DNA from: Sphingobacterium sp. HMA12 | GTDB taxonomy: Bacteria > Bacteroidota > Bacteroidia > Sphingobacteriales > Sphingobacteriaceae | Direction: 5' to 3' | Assembly (NCBI RefSeq): GCF_002933815.1 | Contig: NZ_BEYR01000001.1 | Coordinates: 1,840,691 to 1,904,690 of the forward strand | DNA: 64,000 bases | Shown: positions 38,001 through 45,685 of the stretch, piece after piece | Numbering within the stretch: the stretch's first letter is position 1 | Layout of the letters: each line of letters begins with the position of its first letter | Notes under the pieces: generated by a model | Told to the model about the DNA's origin: nothing | The model's input: the letters and a program-made list of their open reading frames with translations, nothing else | Databases searched by the model: none | Translations under genes and position numbers: made by a program

Positions 38001-38398
38001 AGCGAAACACCGGCCATTTCACGATCTGTGTCTTCCCGGTGTACCACTCCACTAATTCTGCGCATCTGGGCCTTCTGCTCATCCAGCAGAATAATACTGT
38101 TATTTCTGATTACGTATACTACACCCGATCGAACATTAAAATATTTGTCCAGTACCTGATACAGCGGTTCATCTTTAAAGTTTGCATCAATTCTTTGGAA
38201 ATGATCGATTTTGGAAGTTAGCGATACAAAATCAAGTCCGCTTTGCTTCCGAAGTTCATTAAGAAGTTCATCTACCGTAATGCCCTTCTTTTGAATCGTT
38301 ATCTTTGGTTGTTGCCCAAAGACATTGGTTACGAAAATAAAGCTGCAAAAAAACAACAGGCAGCATCTATGTCTAGTATTATTAAAAAATTTCTTCAT
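35090..38398 (-). CDS. SusC/RagA-family TonB-linked receptor with STN domain
   Basis: A 1102-residue receptor: signal peptide (about 1-28), STN domain (ITIQKKGITVDELLNELRKQ, SGLDFVS), regulatory-like beta domain (RRISGVVHREDTDREMAGVS), plug with MRGQNSFPNLSGEL, EPLFILDGFQVNL and LLKDASATAIYGSRGANGVM, then a barrel ending RASF. The FecR-like anti-sigma gene lies 94 bases upstream, again forming a surface-signalling triad with the sigma factor at 39818. Shorter than the first STN receptor but normal for the family. Confidence 0.95.
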   Translation of the reverse strand: MKKFFNNTRHRCCLLFFCSFIFVTNVFGQQPKITIQKKGITVDELLNELRKQSGLDFVSLTSKIDHFQRIDANFKDEPLYQVLDKYFNVRSGVVYVIRNNSIILLDEQKAQMRRISGVVHREDTDREMAGVSLTFTDKAIKANTDLNGKFIIQVPEYAKVLEVSYLGFKKKTVPLTSATNYIIHLSPTSEELDEVVVTGIFNRSAESFTGATTTVSGEEIKKINTNSVLAAISAIDPAFRLVASNQFGGNINRLPEVQMRGQNSFPNLSGELSNNPNEPLFILDGFQVNLQRIVDLDMNLIKSITLLKDASATAIYGSRGANGVMVITTIPPAAGKVQVTFTNDFRIATPELGVYNLLNAREKLDFEKRAGFYTSTFNIGQLGKDVLYNSHLKNILEGVDTDWLKIPTQIGRSNRSSLRVQGGDEIFRYGLQFTADMQEGVMKGQDRDNYSGQVDLSYNVDKFRFMNSLRVFQNKANVSPYGRFSDYVTANPYFSPYDAEGNIPLLLEEVYYHPAYQPYTTINPLYNTTLHSVNKSAYFGVTNNFSVRYNIIPGLFVESNFSITKQHDDADQFYSAQDSRFASIAEPSRRGSYTARTGKSFGYESLTTANYNVQFGKSQIFSMLGFNAKNATSEFYQIVAEGFPYDRLDNLLFANQYQMNGRPTGDESTTRNIGLVYSGNYSYDNRYLMDLSVRRDGSSQFGTDRRFGTFWSAGLGWNIHNERFFKDSPIINKLRLRANYGSTGSLNIPAYGAQFRYSFGVGSSYYDQLGAILNNLGNYNLSWQSVYKLNIGMDASLLNQRLDLRMEVYRDDTRNALTSVTLAPSTGFSSYSENLGELRNTGMEFSARYAIINQKAKGVMWSVNVNGFTNKNILKKLSNKLKTANEDLNTANAGQIYPNVLLEEGQSMNTIFAVRSLGIDPATGTEMFLKKDGTTTYDWDIRDKVPVGVQQPKWNGNFGSNARYKGFELNLIFNYQFGGKLYNYTLVDRVENVDVAQNVDRRAYELGWSKPGDVSLYKRIISTPNATQATSRFVQEDNNLKLTSASLGYNFYGKAFLKRWGLNSLSITALTNDPIWWSSVQLERGTENPFARNYSLSLRASF

Positions 38399-38492
38399 AA
38401 ATAGTGTAAGTAAAGACTGGTTAGTTCTTTATATTTTAGGGTTAAAAATTATTGGTTTTTAAAACCATAACTTTTTATTTATTTGGTAAGTG

Positions 38493-39722
38493 TCAATCTG
38501 TCAAGATAACCTCCTTTCCACGGAATTCGTATTTAACATCATAGGTTTGGGCCAACATATCCAGTACTTCTTTTAGGCTCTTATTTCGGGATATTTGAGC
38601 GAGTAATCTCTTATTTTCTTTACTTCTATTATAAGTAACCTTAATACCATACCATCTTTCCAACTCAAGACAAGCTTCATCTACAGGAGTATTCTTGAAA
38701 TAAAAAACATTGTTTCTCCAAGCTGAACTTTGCTGCAGATCAGCCACAGATATGGCATAGTGCTGATCTACCGTAATTTGTTTTGATGGCTCTAAGCGCA
38801 CAGGTATGTCAACTAATCCGGACACTTGAATAGAGCCCTCATACAATGTTGTCACACTTTGCTTGTCATTACCAAATGCCTTGATGTTGAACTGTGTTCC
38901 CAATACCTGAACTATATGCTCCTTCTTAAGCCGATTACCGAGAACATGTACGTTAAACTTTCTATTCTGCGATTTGGCAACATCAAAATAGGCTTCTCCT
39001 GATAAATACAAATCCATATCTTCATGCGGGGTATTAATAGGGTAGCGCAACGATGTGCCTGAATTAAGCAATACCGTGGTACCATCAATCAACCTAACAG
39101 AAAAACGTTTACCGTAAGGCACTTTGATTGTATGGTATACCGTGGTACCAGCCATGAGCTGGGAGGTGCTATCTTCGAGTGTATAGCTAATCTGGTTATC
39201 GCTACGGGTTATATGAATAGATTTCTCTGCATTGGCAAGTAAAGCAGAGTCCTGCCCTAATAGATTAACACTCCTGTCCTGAGAGAGAAGCAACTGAATT
39301 TCTTCAGCAAATTCTTCCGAGGTAGCCTCTGGTGTATTATCTTTCAAAATCTCGTTTACCTCGCGTACTAAATTTAGCTCAGTAATAGCAGGCGGCAAAG
39401 CATCCCTGAAAAAGTATAGCGGAATCATTAAAAACACTAATACAGCAGCAGCATACATCACAAACTGCAATACAACACTATTTCTACGAATAGGTGTTAT
39501 CGGAGTCTCTTGAGCTATCTGCCTTGCTATCGCTATCCAAACAGAATCCGAAGGCTCTAGCCTGATCTGCTCCTGCTGAAAGGCAGCAACAATCTTTGCT
39601 TCGATATGCTCATTGTCCGTATATTTCAATACATGCAACAGTACTTTTCGCTCTTCAGCTGTCGCTGTACGATTCAAACAACGTTGTATCAATAAGTCTA
39701 TATAGCTATCGTTATAATTCAT
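38493..39722 (-). CDS. FecR-family anti-sigma factor
   Basis: A 409-residue membrane protein. The cytosolic part is about 1-85, the membrane helix near 87-106 (FVMYAAAVLVFLMIPLYFF), and the periplasmic FecR domain has VPYGKRFSVRLIDGTTVLLN, SGEAYFDVAKSQNRKFNV and IVQVLGTQFNIKAFG; the C-terminal DUF4974-type end is FKNTPVDEACLELERWYGIK. An insertion of about 60 residues (near 110-170) between helix and FecR domain is longer than in the first anti-sigma factor here. It should hold the sigma factor at 39818. Confidence 0.93.
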   Translation of the reverse strand: MNYNDSYIDLLIQRCLNRTATAEERKVLLHVLKYTDNEHIEAKIVAAFQQEQIRLEPSDSVWIAIARQIAQETPITPIRRNSVVLQFVMYAAAVLVFLMIPLYFFRDALPPAITELNLVREVNEILKDNTPEATSEEFAEEIQLLLSQDRSVNLLGQDSALLANAEKSIHITRSDNQISYTLEDSTSQLMAGTTVYHTIKVPYGKRFSVRLIDGTTVLLNSGTSLRYPINTPHEDMDLYLSGEAYFDVAKSQNRKFNVHVLGNRLKKEHIVQVLGTQFNIKAFGNDKQSVTTLYEGSIQVSGLVDIPVRLEPSKQITVDQHYAISVADLQQSSAWRNNVFYFKNTPVDEACLELERWYGIKVTYNRSKENKRLLAQISRNKSLKEVLDMLAQTYDVKYEFRGKEVILTD

Positions 39723-39817
39723 AGGGCTTATAGAAAAGTGGGATCGGAAAATTTCAAAACCTACATCCCTTTATTTATATGACTTTGGTGTATTACCTTT
39801 TGGGGGGGTAGGAAAAA

Positions 39818-40417
39818 TTATTTTTTTTGCAAATAGAAAAAAATGAGCGCTAATGGGAGGTCATTTAGCATTTCAGTCATCGTAGATCTTATTTTTTTAA
39901 CTGACTCATCCAGGTTCCATTTGACAGTCTCGGCAGAGACTTCAAGTATCTTCGCAACCTCTTTGCGAGAGAGCCCTTCGATCTTAACCAGTTGGTAAGT
40001 GATCCGTTGTTTGGGAGATAGACGCTGCAAAGCCTGTTCAAATGCCGTTTCCAACTCCTGATATTCGATATCATTATAGGTCTTGGGGGTAGAGAAGATA
40101 TCGTGTAGGATAAGGTCAAGAGGCTCTTGGGAAGGACTTATTTTCTTAATCTTTGTAAGAAATACATTCTTTGCCACCCGATAGATCCATGCATCGAAAT
40201 TATCGACTTCGATGAGTTTGCTCCTGTAATTCCAAAGTCGGATAAAAGTATGCTGCAAAACTTCCTCTGCCATGAATTCGTCGTCACTCAGGTTAAAGAT
40301 AGTAGAATAGATGGAAGTTTTGTAAGCCTCAAAAATAGTACGAAAGGCCTGCTCATCTCCATTAGAAACACGAATTAATATTTCGGCTATTTCTTCTTTA
40401 GGGATATGACTTTCCAT
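39818..40417 (-). CDS. ECF RNA polymerase sigma factor (FecI-like)
   Basis: A 199-residue sigma factor with region 2 in DEQAFRTIFEAYKTSIYSTI and EVLQHTFIRLWNYRSKL, and region 4 in LSPKQRITYQLVKIEGLSRKEVAKILEVS split over the helix-turn-helix ETVKWNLDESVKKIR. It is 95 bases upstream of its anti-sigma gene. An exact TAnnTTTG box lies upstream at 40490. Confidence 0.95.
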   Translation of the reverse strand: MESHIPKEEIAEILIRVSNGDEQAFRTIFEAYKTSIYSTIFNLSDDEFMAEEVLQHTFIRLWNYRSKLIEVDNFDAWIYRVAKNVFLTKIKKISPSQEPLDLILHDIFSTPKTYNDIEYQELETAFEQALQRLSPKQRITYQLVKIEGLSRKEVAKILEVSAETVKWNLDESVKKIRSTMTEMLNDLPLALIFFYLQKK

Positions 40418-40489
40418 AGGTATTAAATCCTAATTTTATTTGTATTCTAGTCGCTAACGGAGCATTTACTCCCCCTTTAACTATGTTTA

Positions 40490-40497
40490 CAAATATA
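40490..40497 (-). promoter_or_regulatory. Predicted -7 box for the second sigma factor gene
   Basis: TATATTTG on the reverse strand matches TAnnTTTG exactly, about 73 bases upstream of the start codon. The -33 position is poor, so only the -7 box is supported. Confidence 0.4.
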
Positions 40498-40856
40498 TAA
40501 ATAGATTTCTGAAGATTATCCATGTTACAACAAGTTAATCGTTAAGCATAAAAATCTCCCTCACCAAACGTACAAGACATTGTTTTTTAACTATTCAATA
40601 CAAATTTGCTACCAATCGAGGTCAAATGGATAACACAGGATTTTTGACAAGCTCTTAAGTTTTTGATCAAACAGATCAGCAACTAGCTAAATTTTGATGA
40701 ACCTGGTGTGTTTTTCCGGTTCTTTAAACGTCTTTCGGATGCCTCGCCTGGTGTATTTCGAAACCTAGCATAATCAGCTATCCAATCTTACAAATTTTAC
40801 ATACAGACCATAAAAGTGTAAATCATCTGCGGTCGATTGCTACCTACTTTTACAGC
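40498..40856. other. Gene-free spacer
   Basis: No coding frame, hairpin or repeat that I can support. It separates the second sigma factor promoter from a dead exporter gene. Confidence 0.5.
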
Positions 40857-41228
40857 ATGAAAATGGCAACAAAAAAAGCAGCTATCAGTTTTATATTTCT
40901 GACTGGCTGATCGACATTACAGGATGGGGAATCGTACTTCCAGGGGTTGCAAAACTCATTTAAGAGCTTATACATGCGGATATCAGCGAAGCCGCACCGT
41001 ACGGTGCTAGGAAGGGTAATTGCAGGCCTTACAGGTGCCAGCATGTCGACCGCCAGTGCCTATATAGCAGACATATCTATGGATGAAGATCGGACCAAAA
41101 AGTTTGGCATGATCCGTGCCGCATTGGGGCTTGGTTTTATCATGGGGTCTGTAATCGGTGGTCTGCTGGGTCTATTTGGTACGGGGATCCTTTCACATCC
41201 CTGTCACCCGTCACTCCCACACCCGTAA
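40857..41228 (+). pseudogene. Tet/TCR-type MFS exporter, decayed
   Basis: Starts MATKKAAISFIFLTG and stops, then continues in another frame as LIDITGWGIVLPGVAKLI, stop, ELIHADISEAAPYG, and after a deletion of about 60 residues in a third frame with GRVIAGLTGASMSTASAYIA followed by FGMIRAALGLGFIMGSVIGG. This is the N-terminal third of a tetracycline-resistance-type (TetA-like) transporter. Two frameshifts, a stop and a deletion show it is non-functional. It ends 7 bases before the next gene's stop. Confidence 0.85.
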
Positions 41229-41234
41229 CGTATT

Positions 41235-44200
41235 TTAAAAAGGAACCATGTTCAATTGAAAATCTGTAGTTTTCCAATCATTAAACGCAACCAACAAATC
41301 GCTATTTACTTGCAATGGAATACTTTGAGTATTTGTTGATTTTATGTTGTCCTTTTCTCTAGCTACACTTGCTATGACTGAAACGTGGTTTACAGCTTGA
41401 TGATTTCCTATTCTACATACACTTAAATCCGGCGAGATGGTAATATCCATATCTAAATTTGCTGCTAAAGATAAGCCCTTAATCGTTAACGCTCTAATCT
41501 CTTCATCTACTATCCTACTGATAGTTAAAGCAATATCCTTATCTTGCTGTGTCGTTAATCGCATTTGTGAGTTATCCGCAGTTACTAGTATGGTATCCAC
41601 CTCTCCTATGTTAGTTTTTATATTTTCCAATTTTATCATAGCACCGTTAGGCATAATACTATTGAAAGTATACGTGCCGCTTGCTGTTCCTCTAATCTTT
41701 CGTGTTAAGTTCTTTCCTGTCGGAAGTAAATATGCCCCTGGCACTAAGTAACATGGGTGACTACCAGGAATTTCACTATAAATCTTTCCATTGATATGCC
41801 CTGCTTTTAAACCTAACTCATCGGTGATCTCAATATCTGCAGGACTCAGCATAAAGTCCATTGCAAAGCCCAATACACCAAACGGACCATTAAATGGCAT
41901 ATCATGATCAGCAAGTGTAAAGGCTCCGTTGGACATAATGCCTATCGTAATCTGCTTGTCTAGCCTAAATTCTGGCTTTTTATTGTAGGTATAGGTTAAT
42001 TTACCATCTACGGTACTAAACTCTAAGAAGCAGTCTGGATTGGTTTCGTTGTTACAATCATAGCAGTATAATTTAACACCATCCAAGCTGTTTACGGTAC
42101 TCAATGCATCTGCTGAAAGCTTAGGACCAGTATGACCTGCGGGGTATACAAATCGATAAGGATATAAACAATGAGAATCGCTAAGTTTATCAAAATATCC
42201 GCTGTCCCACACTTCACCTGCTGGTATAAAAAACAATAAAGGCGTATTATTGCGATCACAGCCTCTAAGGAAAGTTGTCTCAATTGAACGAATCGCATAA
42301 TCTACATTATCGGCGAAAGTACGACCCCAATCATGAAAATGAATCAAAGACTCTTTGCTTAACAACTTTCCATGTATAGCGGTTAGTTCTTCTATGATGT
42401 CTGCTTCCTGGATACCTGTAATATCCACATTATTTGTCCAAAGGTTATCAGCAACTTTAGCGGACATGGCTGTACAGAAACCCGTTGCCAATCCTCCATC
42501 TCCTTTACCTTTTAAAAAGTAGGTATAAAATACAAAGAAAGCGGCTGTTAACATCGGATGGCCAAATATTGGGTCGAAAGATTCATGCCATACCTCACTT
42601 GAACCAAATGTCTTTTTAAACGTATCAAAACTTGGCTTTCCTATATTCGGATTATGGAATGATAGGTTGTTTTTGCCAAAGCGATAGGGTATTTCTAAAA
42701 CTCCAGCTTGAGAGACACTGCGTTCATTACTAAGCATACCATCTGGATTTCTGACCTGTACTGAAACTACAGATGAATTCCCTTGATTAAGAAAACCTAT
42801 CATAGTAAATGTTAGTTCTTTACCAGAGGCTGCCACTTCTGCTGCAATACTTTGATTATTAATCAGTACCGATGCTCCCTGCACAAATGCTCTACCTCTC
42901 AATATTGTTGAAACGCCAGGCATCATCTGATCGGCAAATACGTCTAATTGCGGTTTTATTCGAATATTTACCCGGTTGCTTTCAAAATTATCTACTACTC
43001 GAAGTATAAATAATGCTTTAGAACCTCCCGAAGTATCCAACGGTAAAACGACATTCATACTTCCATCAGCGTTTACATGATGCTGTAATTCTATAGAACC
43101 ATCAAAAATAACTTTATCTGAATTCGCAAAAGTATTTCCTTTTACCACAATTGTATCTCCTGGAAAAGCCTCATATGTACTAACAGATGTAATAAAAGGT
43201 CTTGTTAACTGTTCATTCCAAGCATCTAAAGAAAACTGAAAAAACTCATTAACACCATCTAAGCCATGATTATAGCCCGCTTGTCCGTCATAACCGCGTT
43301 GTCCGTTGGCACCAACATCGCCATTGCGCGCATTATGACAATAATCTTTATCATTTCCACTTCGCCCCCCCAATCCTCCATCGCCACCCAATGCGCCTGC
43401 ACCTCCTTGGCCTGGCTGTCCCCCTTGATTTTTCCAACGAAAGCTGTTGTTGGTAACCGTTCCTTCCAATGTACCCTGCAATACACCAATGCTGATATTG
43501 CCACCATTTCCGCCATCACCGCCGCGACCACCATCGCCGCCATTTCCACCATTTCCACCTCTACCACCATTTCCCGCATTTTTTTTACATTCATTAATTA
43601 TTGGCCAATATGTACCCACACTTCCTCCTTGCCCATTTCCTCCTCGTCCTCCTCGTTGACCAATACCTCCTGTAATGCCACCCTCTCCATTTAAATCTAT
43701 ATTTGGTAAATTGGTCATGTTCTTAACCCACATTTCTAAGGATGGTGCCTTTCTGCCATTTGCTCCAACTATTCCAGCGGCTCCTTTCCCTCCATAACCT
43801 CCAGCATACCCACTTCGTTGATCTTGATTGAATTCACGTTGTGCTGTATTATGATTTGGGATCCCATCTAAATATGGATCATCAGCATGCCCTTGGGTAT
43901 AACCTCCAGGTCGTCTCCATGAAATCTCTGCATTGGGACCACATATCACTTCCTCGGCCAAAATTATAAGCTTATCTACATCTGCAGACACTTCTAATCT
44001 ACAATTTGTCAAATCCAATTTCTTAGCAATAATTATAGCTTCATTTTGTGATATGATATTTAAGGTGTTAAAATGATAATCCAAGGTTCCCAATTGCTGC
44101 CAGTTTTGAGGTTTATTTCCTTTTAGATTTTCTGTAAATAGCTGTTTATCATAAACAAATAACTGACCATCTTTTTTAGTGAACATATTCAAGCTTTCCT

Positions 44201-45221
44201 TAGCTCCCTTTACTTCGCCATTCGCCAGCTTTTTGTTCAATTTCTTCAACTTACCAAAACCTGCCTTTCTTTGGTCCAGCGGTCCCTCTTTCAAGATTTT
44301 TATATAGTTTATGCTATTTTTATTGGTCAGTTCTGTTGCCATCAAGCGACGTTTAGTTGCCATATCAGCCTTGATCAGGTCAACAGCCAATGTTGCCCAA
44401 TGTTCAATAGGCTTAAATACAAAACCAGGTTGAATCCATATATTGCCCTTTTGTATCGTTCTATTTGAAGTGAATTTCATTGTTCCTAGTGAACTTAAAC
44501 TTTCTACGCCCGCCGCATTCATAATCTGTTTAACACGTTGTAGTTTTTTCCTAGCCTCATAAGATTCATAATTTACATGAATGACAATACCCTTTAATGC
44601 TTCGGATAAGGTCTTCTCCAATTCTCTGGAATACTTAAAATCTTGTTGTATGGAAGCTAATGTGGATACACCGGCACTCACATTAATCTGACCGATTGTC
44701 CCCTTAAATGTCGAATCTTCACTTTTCAATGAAGCCCCCACTCGAAATACACTAGATGAAGCATCTTTAAATTCACCTATAATTTTTTTTCTTGCTACGA
44801 CCTGATTATCTATCTCTAAATACGTTTCGCCACTTTCATCCCGATATAACCGAACCATCTGAGGGCTTCCCTCAGCGAGTTTCTGTGTACTTTTTAATTG
44901 ACTCTTTTCCGCCGTTGTTTCTATATCTGCCGTCAGAAATCCAGATTCATCAATGTAAATTGAAACCAGTATATTATCAGACTCTATAAGCATTTGCTTA
45001 TTCCCATTTATCGAATTGGGGCTGACCATCGCTTCTATGGTAAATGATTGCAATTCTTTTGAATTAACAAACATATCCATATCTAAATATCCACCGTTAA
45101 CTTTAAAATCTCCATTTGTGGGGGTGAGCTGAATGTCTCCTTTCAATTTTAACGAAGAGGAAGTGCCAACATCATTAAATACCGCATTTCCTGTGGTTTT
45201 TAATACAATTAATTTTTCCAT
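41235..45221 (-). CDS. Large glycine-rich multidomain protein with possible papain-like cysteine peptidase domain
   Basis: A 1328-residue protein with no signal peptide or membrane helix. Domains I can see: a laminin-G/concanavalin-type beta domain (about 35-185, LQSFTIEAMVSP, VRLYRDESGETYLEIDNQ); a helical, Lys-rich part (190-360); a beta part (360-470); a Gly-rich region (about 475-680) with runs such as GGNGGNGGDGGRGG; two IPT/TIG-like beta domains (about 690-865, ITSVSTYEAFPGDTIVVKGN); and from 880 a domain with GLATGFCTAMSA (Cys916), SHCLYPYR (His1017) and KLYCYDCNN (Asp1055), the order of a papain-like Cys-His-Asp/Asn triad. The beta-rich C-terminus is unassigned. I do not recognise the whole protein. 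It stands alone between a dead exporter and a 464-base spacer. Confidence 0.8.
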   Translation of the reverse strand: MEKLIVLKTTGNAVFNDVGTSSSLKLKGDIQLTPTNGDFKVNGGYLDMDMFVNSKELQSFTIEAMVSPNSINGNKQMLIESDNILVSIYIDESGFLTADIETTAEKSQLKSTQKLAEGSPQMVRLYRDESGETYLEIDNQVVARKKIIGEFKDASSSVFRVGASLKSEDSTFKGTIGQINVSAGVSTLASIQQDFKYSRELEKTLSEALKGIVIHVNYESYEARKKLQRVKQIMNAAGVESLSSLGTMKFTSNRTIQKGNIWIQPGFVFKPIEHWATLAVDLIKADMATKRRLMATELTNKNSINYIKILKEGPLDQRKAGFGKLKKLNKKLANGEVKGAKESLNMFTKKDGQLFVYDKQLFTENLKGNKPQNWQQLGTLDYHFNTLNIISQNEAIIIAKKLDLTNCRLEVSADVDKLIILAEEVICGPNAEISWRRPGGYTQGHADDPYLDGIPNHNTAQREFNQDQRSGYAGGYGGKGAAGIVGANGRKAPSLEMWVKNMTNLPNIDLNGEGGITGGIGQRGGRGGNGQGGSVGTYWPIINECKKNAGNGGRGGNGGNGGDGGRGGDGGNGGNISIGVLQGTLEGTVTNNSFRWKNQGGQPGQGGAGALGGDGGLGGRSGNDKDYCHNARNGDVGANGQRGYDGQAGYNHGLDGVNEFFQFSLDAWNEQLTRPFITSVSTYEAFPGDTIVVKGNTFANSDKVIFDGSIELQHHVNADGSMNVVLPLDTSGGSKALFILRVVDNFESNRVNIRIKPQLDVFADQMMPGVSTILRGRAFVQGASVLINNQSIAAEVAASGKELTFTMIGFLNQGNSSVVSVQVRNPDGMLSNERSVSQAGVLEIPYRFGKNNLSFHNPNIGKPSFDTFKKTFGSSEVWHESFDPIFGHPMLTAAFFVFYTYFLKGKGDGGLATGFCTAMSAKVADNLWTNNVDITGIQEADIIEELTAIHGKLLSKESLIHFHDWGRTFADNVDYAIRSIETTFLRGCDRNNTPLLFFIPAGEVWDSGYFDKLSDSHCLYPYRFVYPAGHTGPKLSADALSTVNSLDGVKLYCYDCNNETNPDCFLEFSTVDGKLTYTYNKKPEFRLDKQITIGIMSNGAFTLADHDMPFNGPFGVLGFAMDFMLSPADIEITDELGLKAGHINGKIYSEIPGSHPCYLVPGAYLLPTGKNLTRKIRGTASGTYTFNSIMPNGAMIKLENIKTNIGEVDTILVTADNSQMRLTTQQDKDIALTISRIVDEEIRALTIKGLSLAANLDMDITISPDLSVCRIGNHQAVNHVSVIASVAREKDNIKSTNTQSIPLQVNSDLLVAFNDWKTTDFQLNMVPF

Positions 45222-45685
45222 GATTTTTATAGTTTAAAGAATGAATTGGTTCCGCTCTCTTCTAGTGGACGGAAAAGAATCAACATATTGTAACGATCAG
45301 ATTAAAGTTAAGTTTAAAAAAAACCTTTACAGACTATCAATGAGTAAGTGACTGCAAACTCAGTGTGAATAAGGAGAATCAATTAGGGAGCAGCTGTTCA
45401 ACCTGTTACCTGTAACTCGTCAGCAAGATCTCGGCACTCGTCAGCAAGATCTATCAACATCTATATCAACCACAACCATATATACGCGTCACTCCGTGCT
45501 TGAGAGGTGGGGCAACCGTCCGATATCATACATCATTCAACGAAGACAAGCTAGGTATTGAAAACAGAGAATCTTTCCAAGGCAATTAAACTTAGGAAGG
45601 TTGCCGGAGGCGCTTCTAAAAATCGACTAAAAGTTTAAATGTATAAGTATGTCTTTCGAGAAAATGCCTATAAGGAGATAATTGG
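45222..45685. other. Spacer upstream of the glycine-rich protein
   Basis: No gene. It holds the 21-base tandem repeat listed separately and must contain the promoter of the leftward gene, which I could not identify. The stretch 45470-45640 is of higher GC than most spacers here but has no coherent frame. Confidence 0.5.
45415..45452. repeat. Two direct copies of a 17-base unit
   Basis: ACTCGTCAGCAAGATCT occurs at 45415-45431 and again at 45436-45452, a period of 21 bases (two helical turns). It could be a tandem binding site or a replication-slippage duplication. Confidence 0.7.

Noticed and set aside
43500..43580. CRISPR-like or minisatellite array
   Set aside because: The periodic GCC/ACC pattern is in frame with Gly codons and has no spacers.
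43266..43694. 142-residue forward frame and short tandem-like DNA repeats
   Set aside because: Both come from the repetitive codons of the Gly-rich region on the reverse strand.
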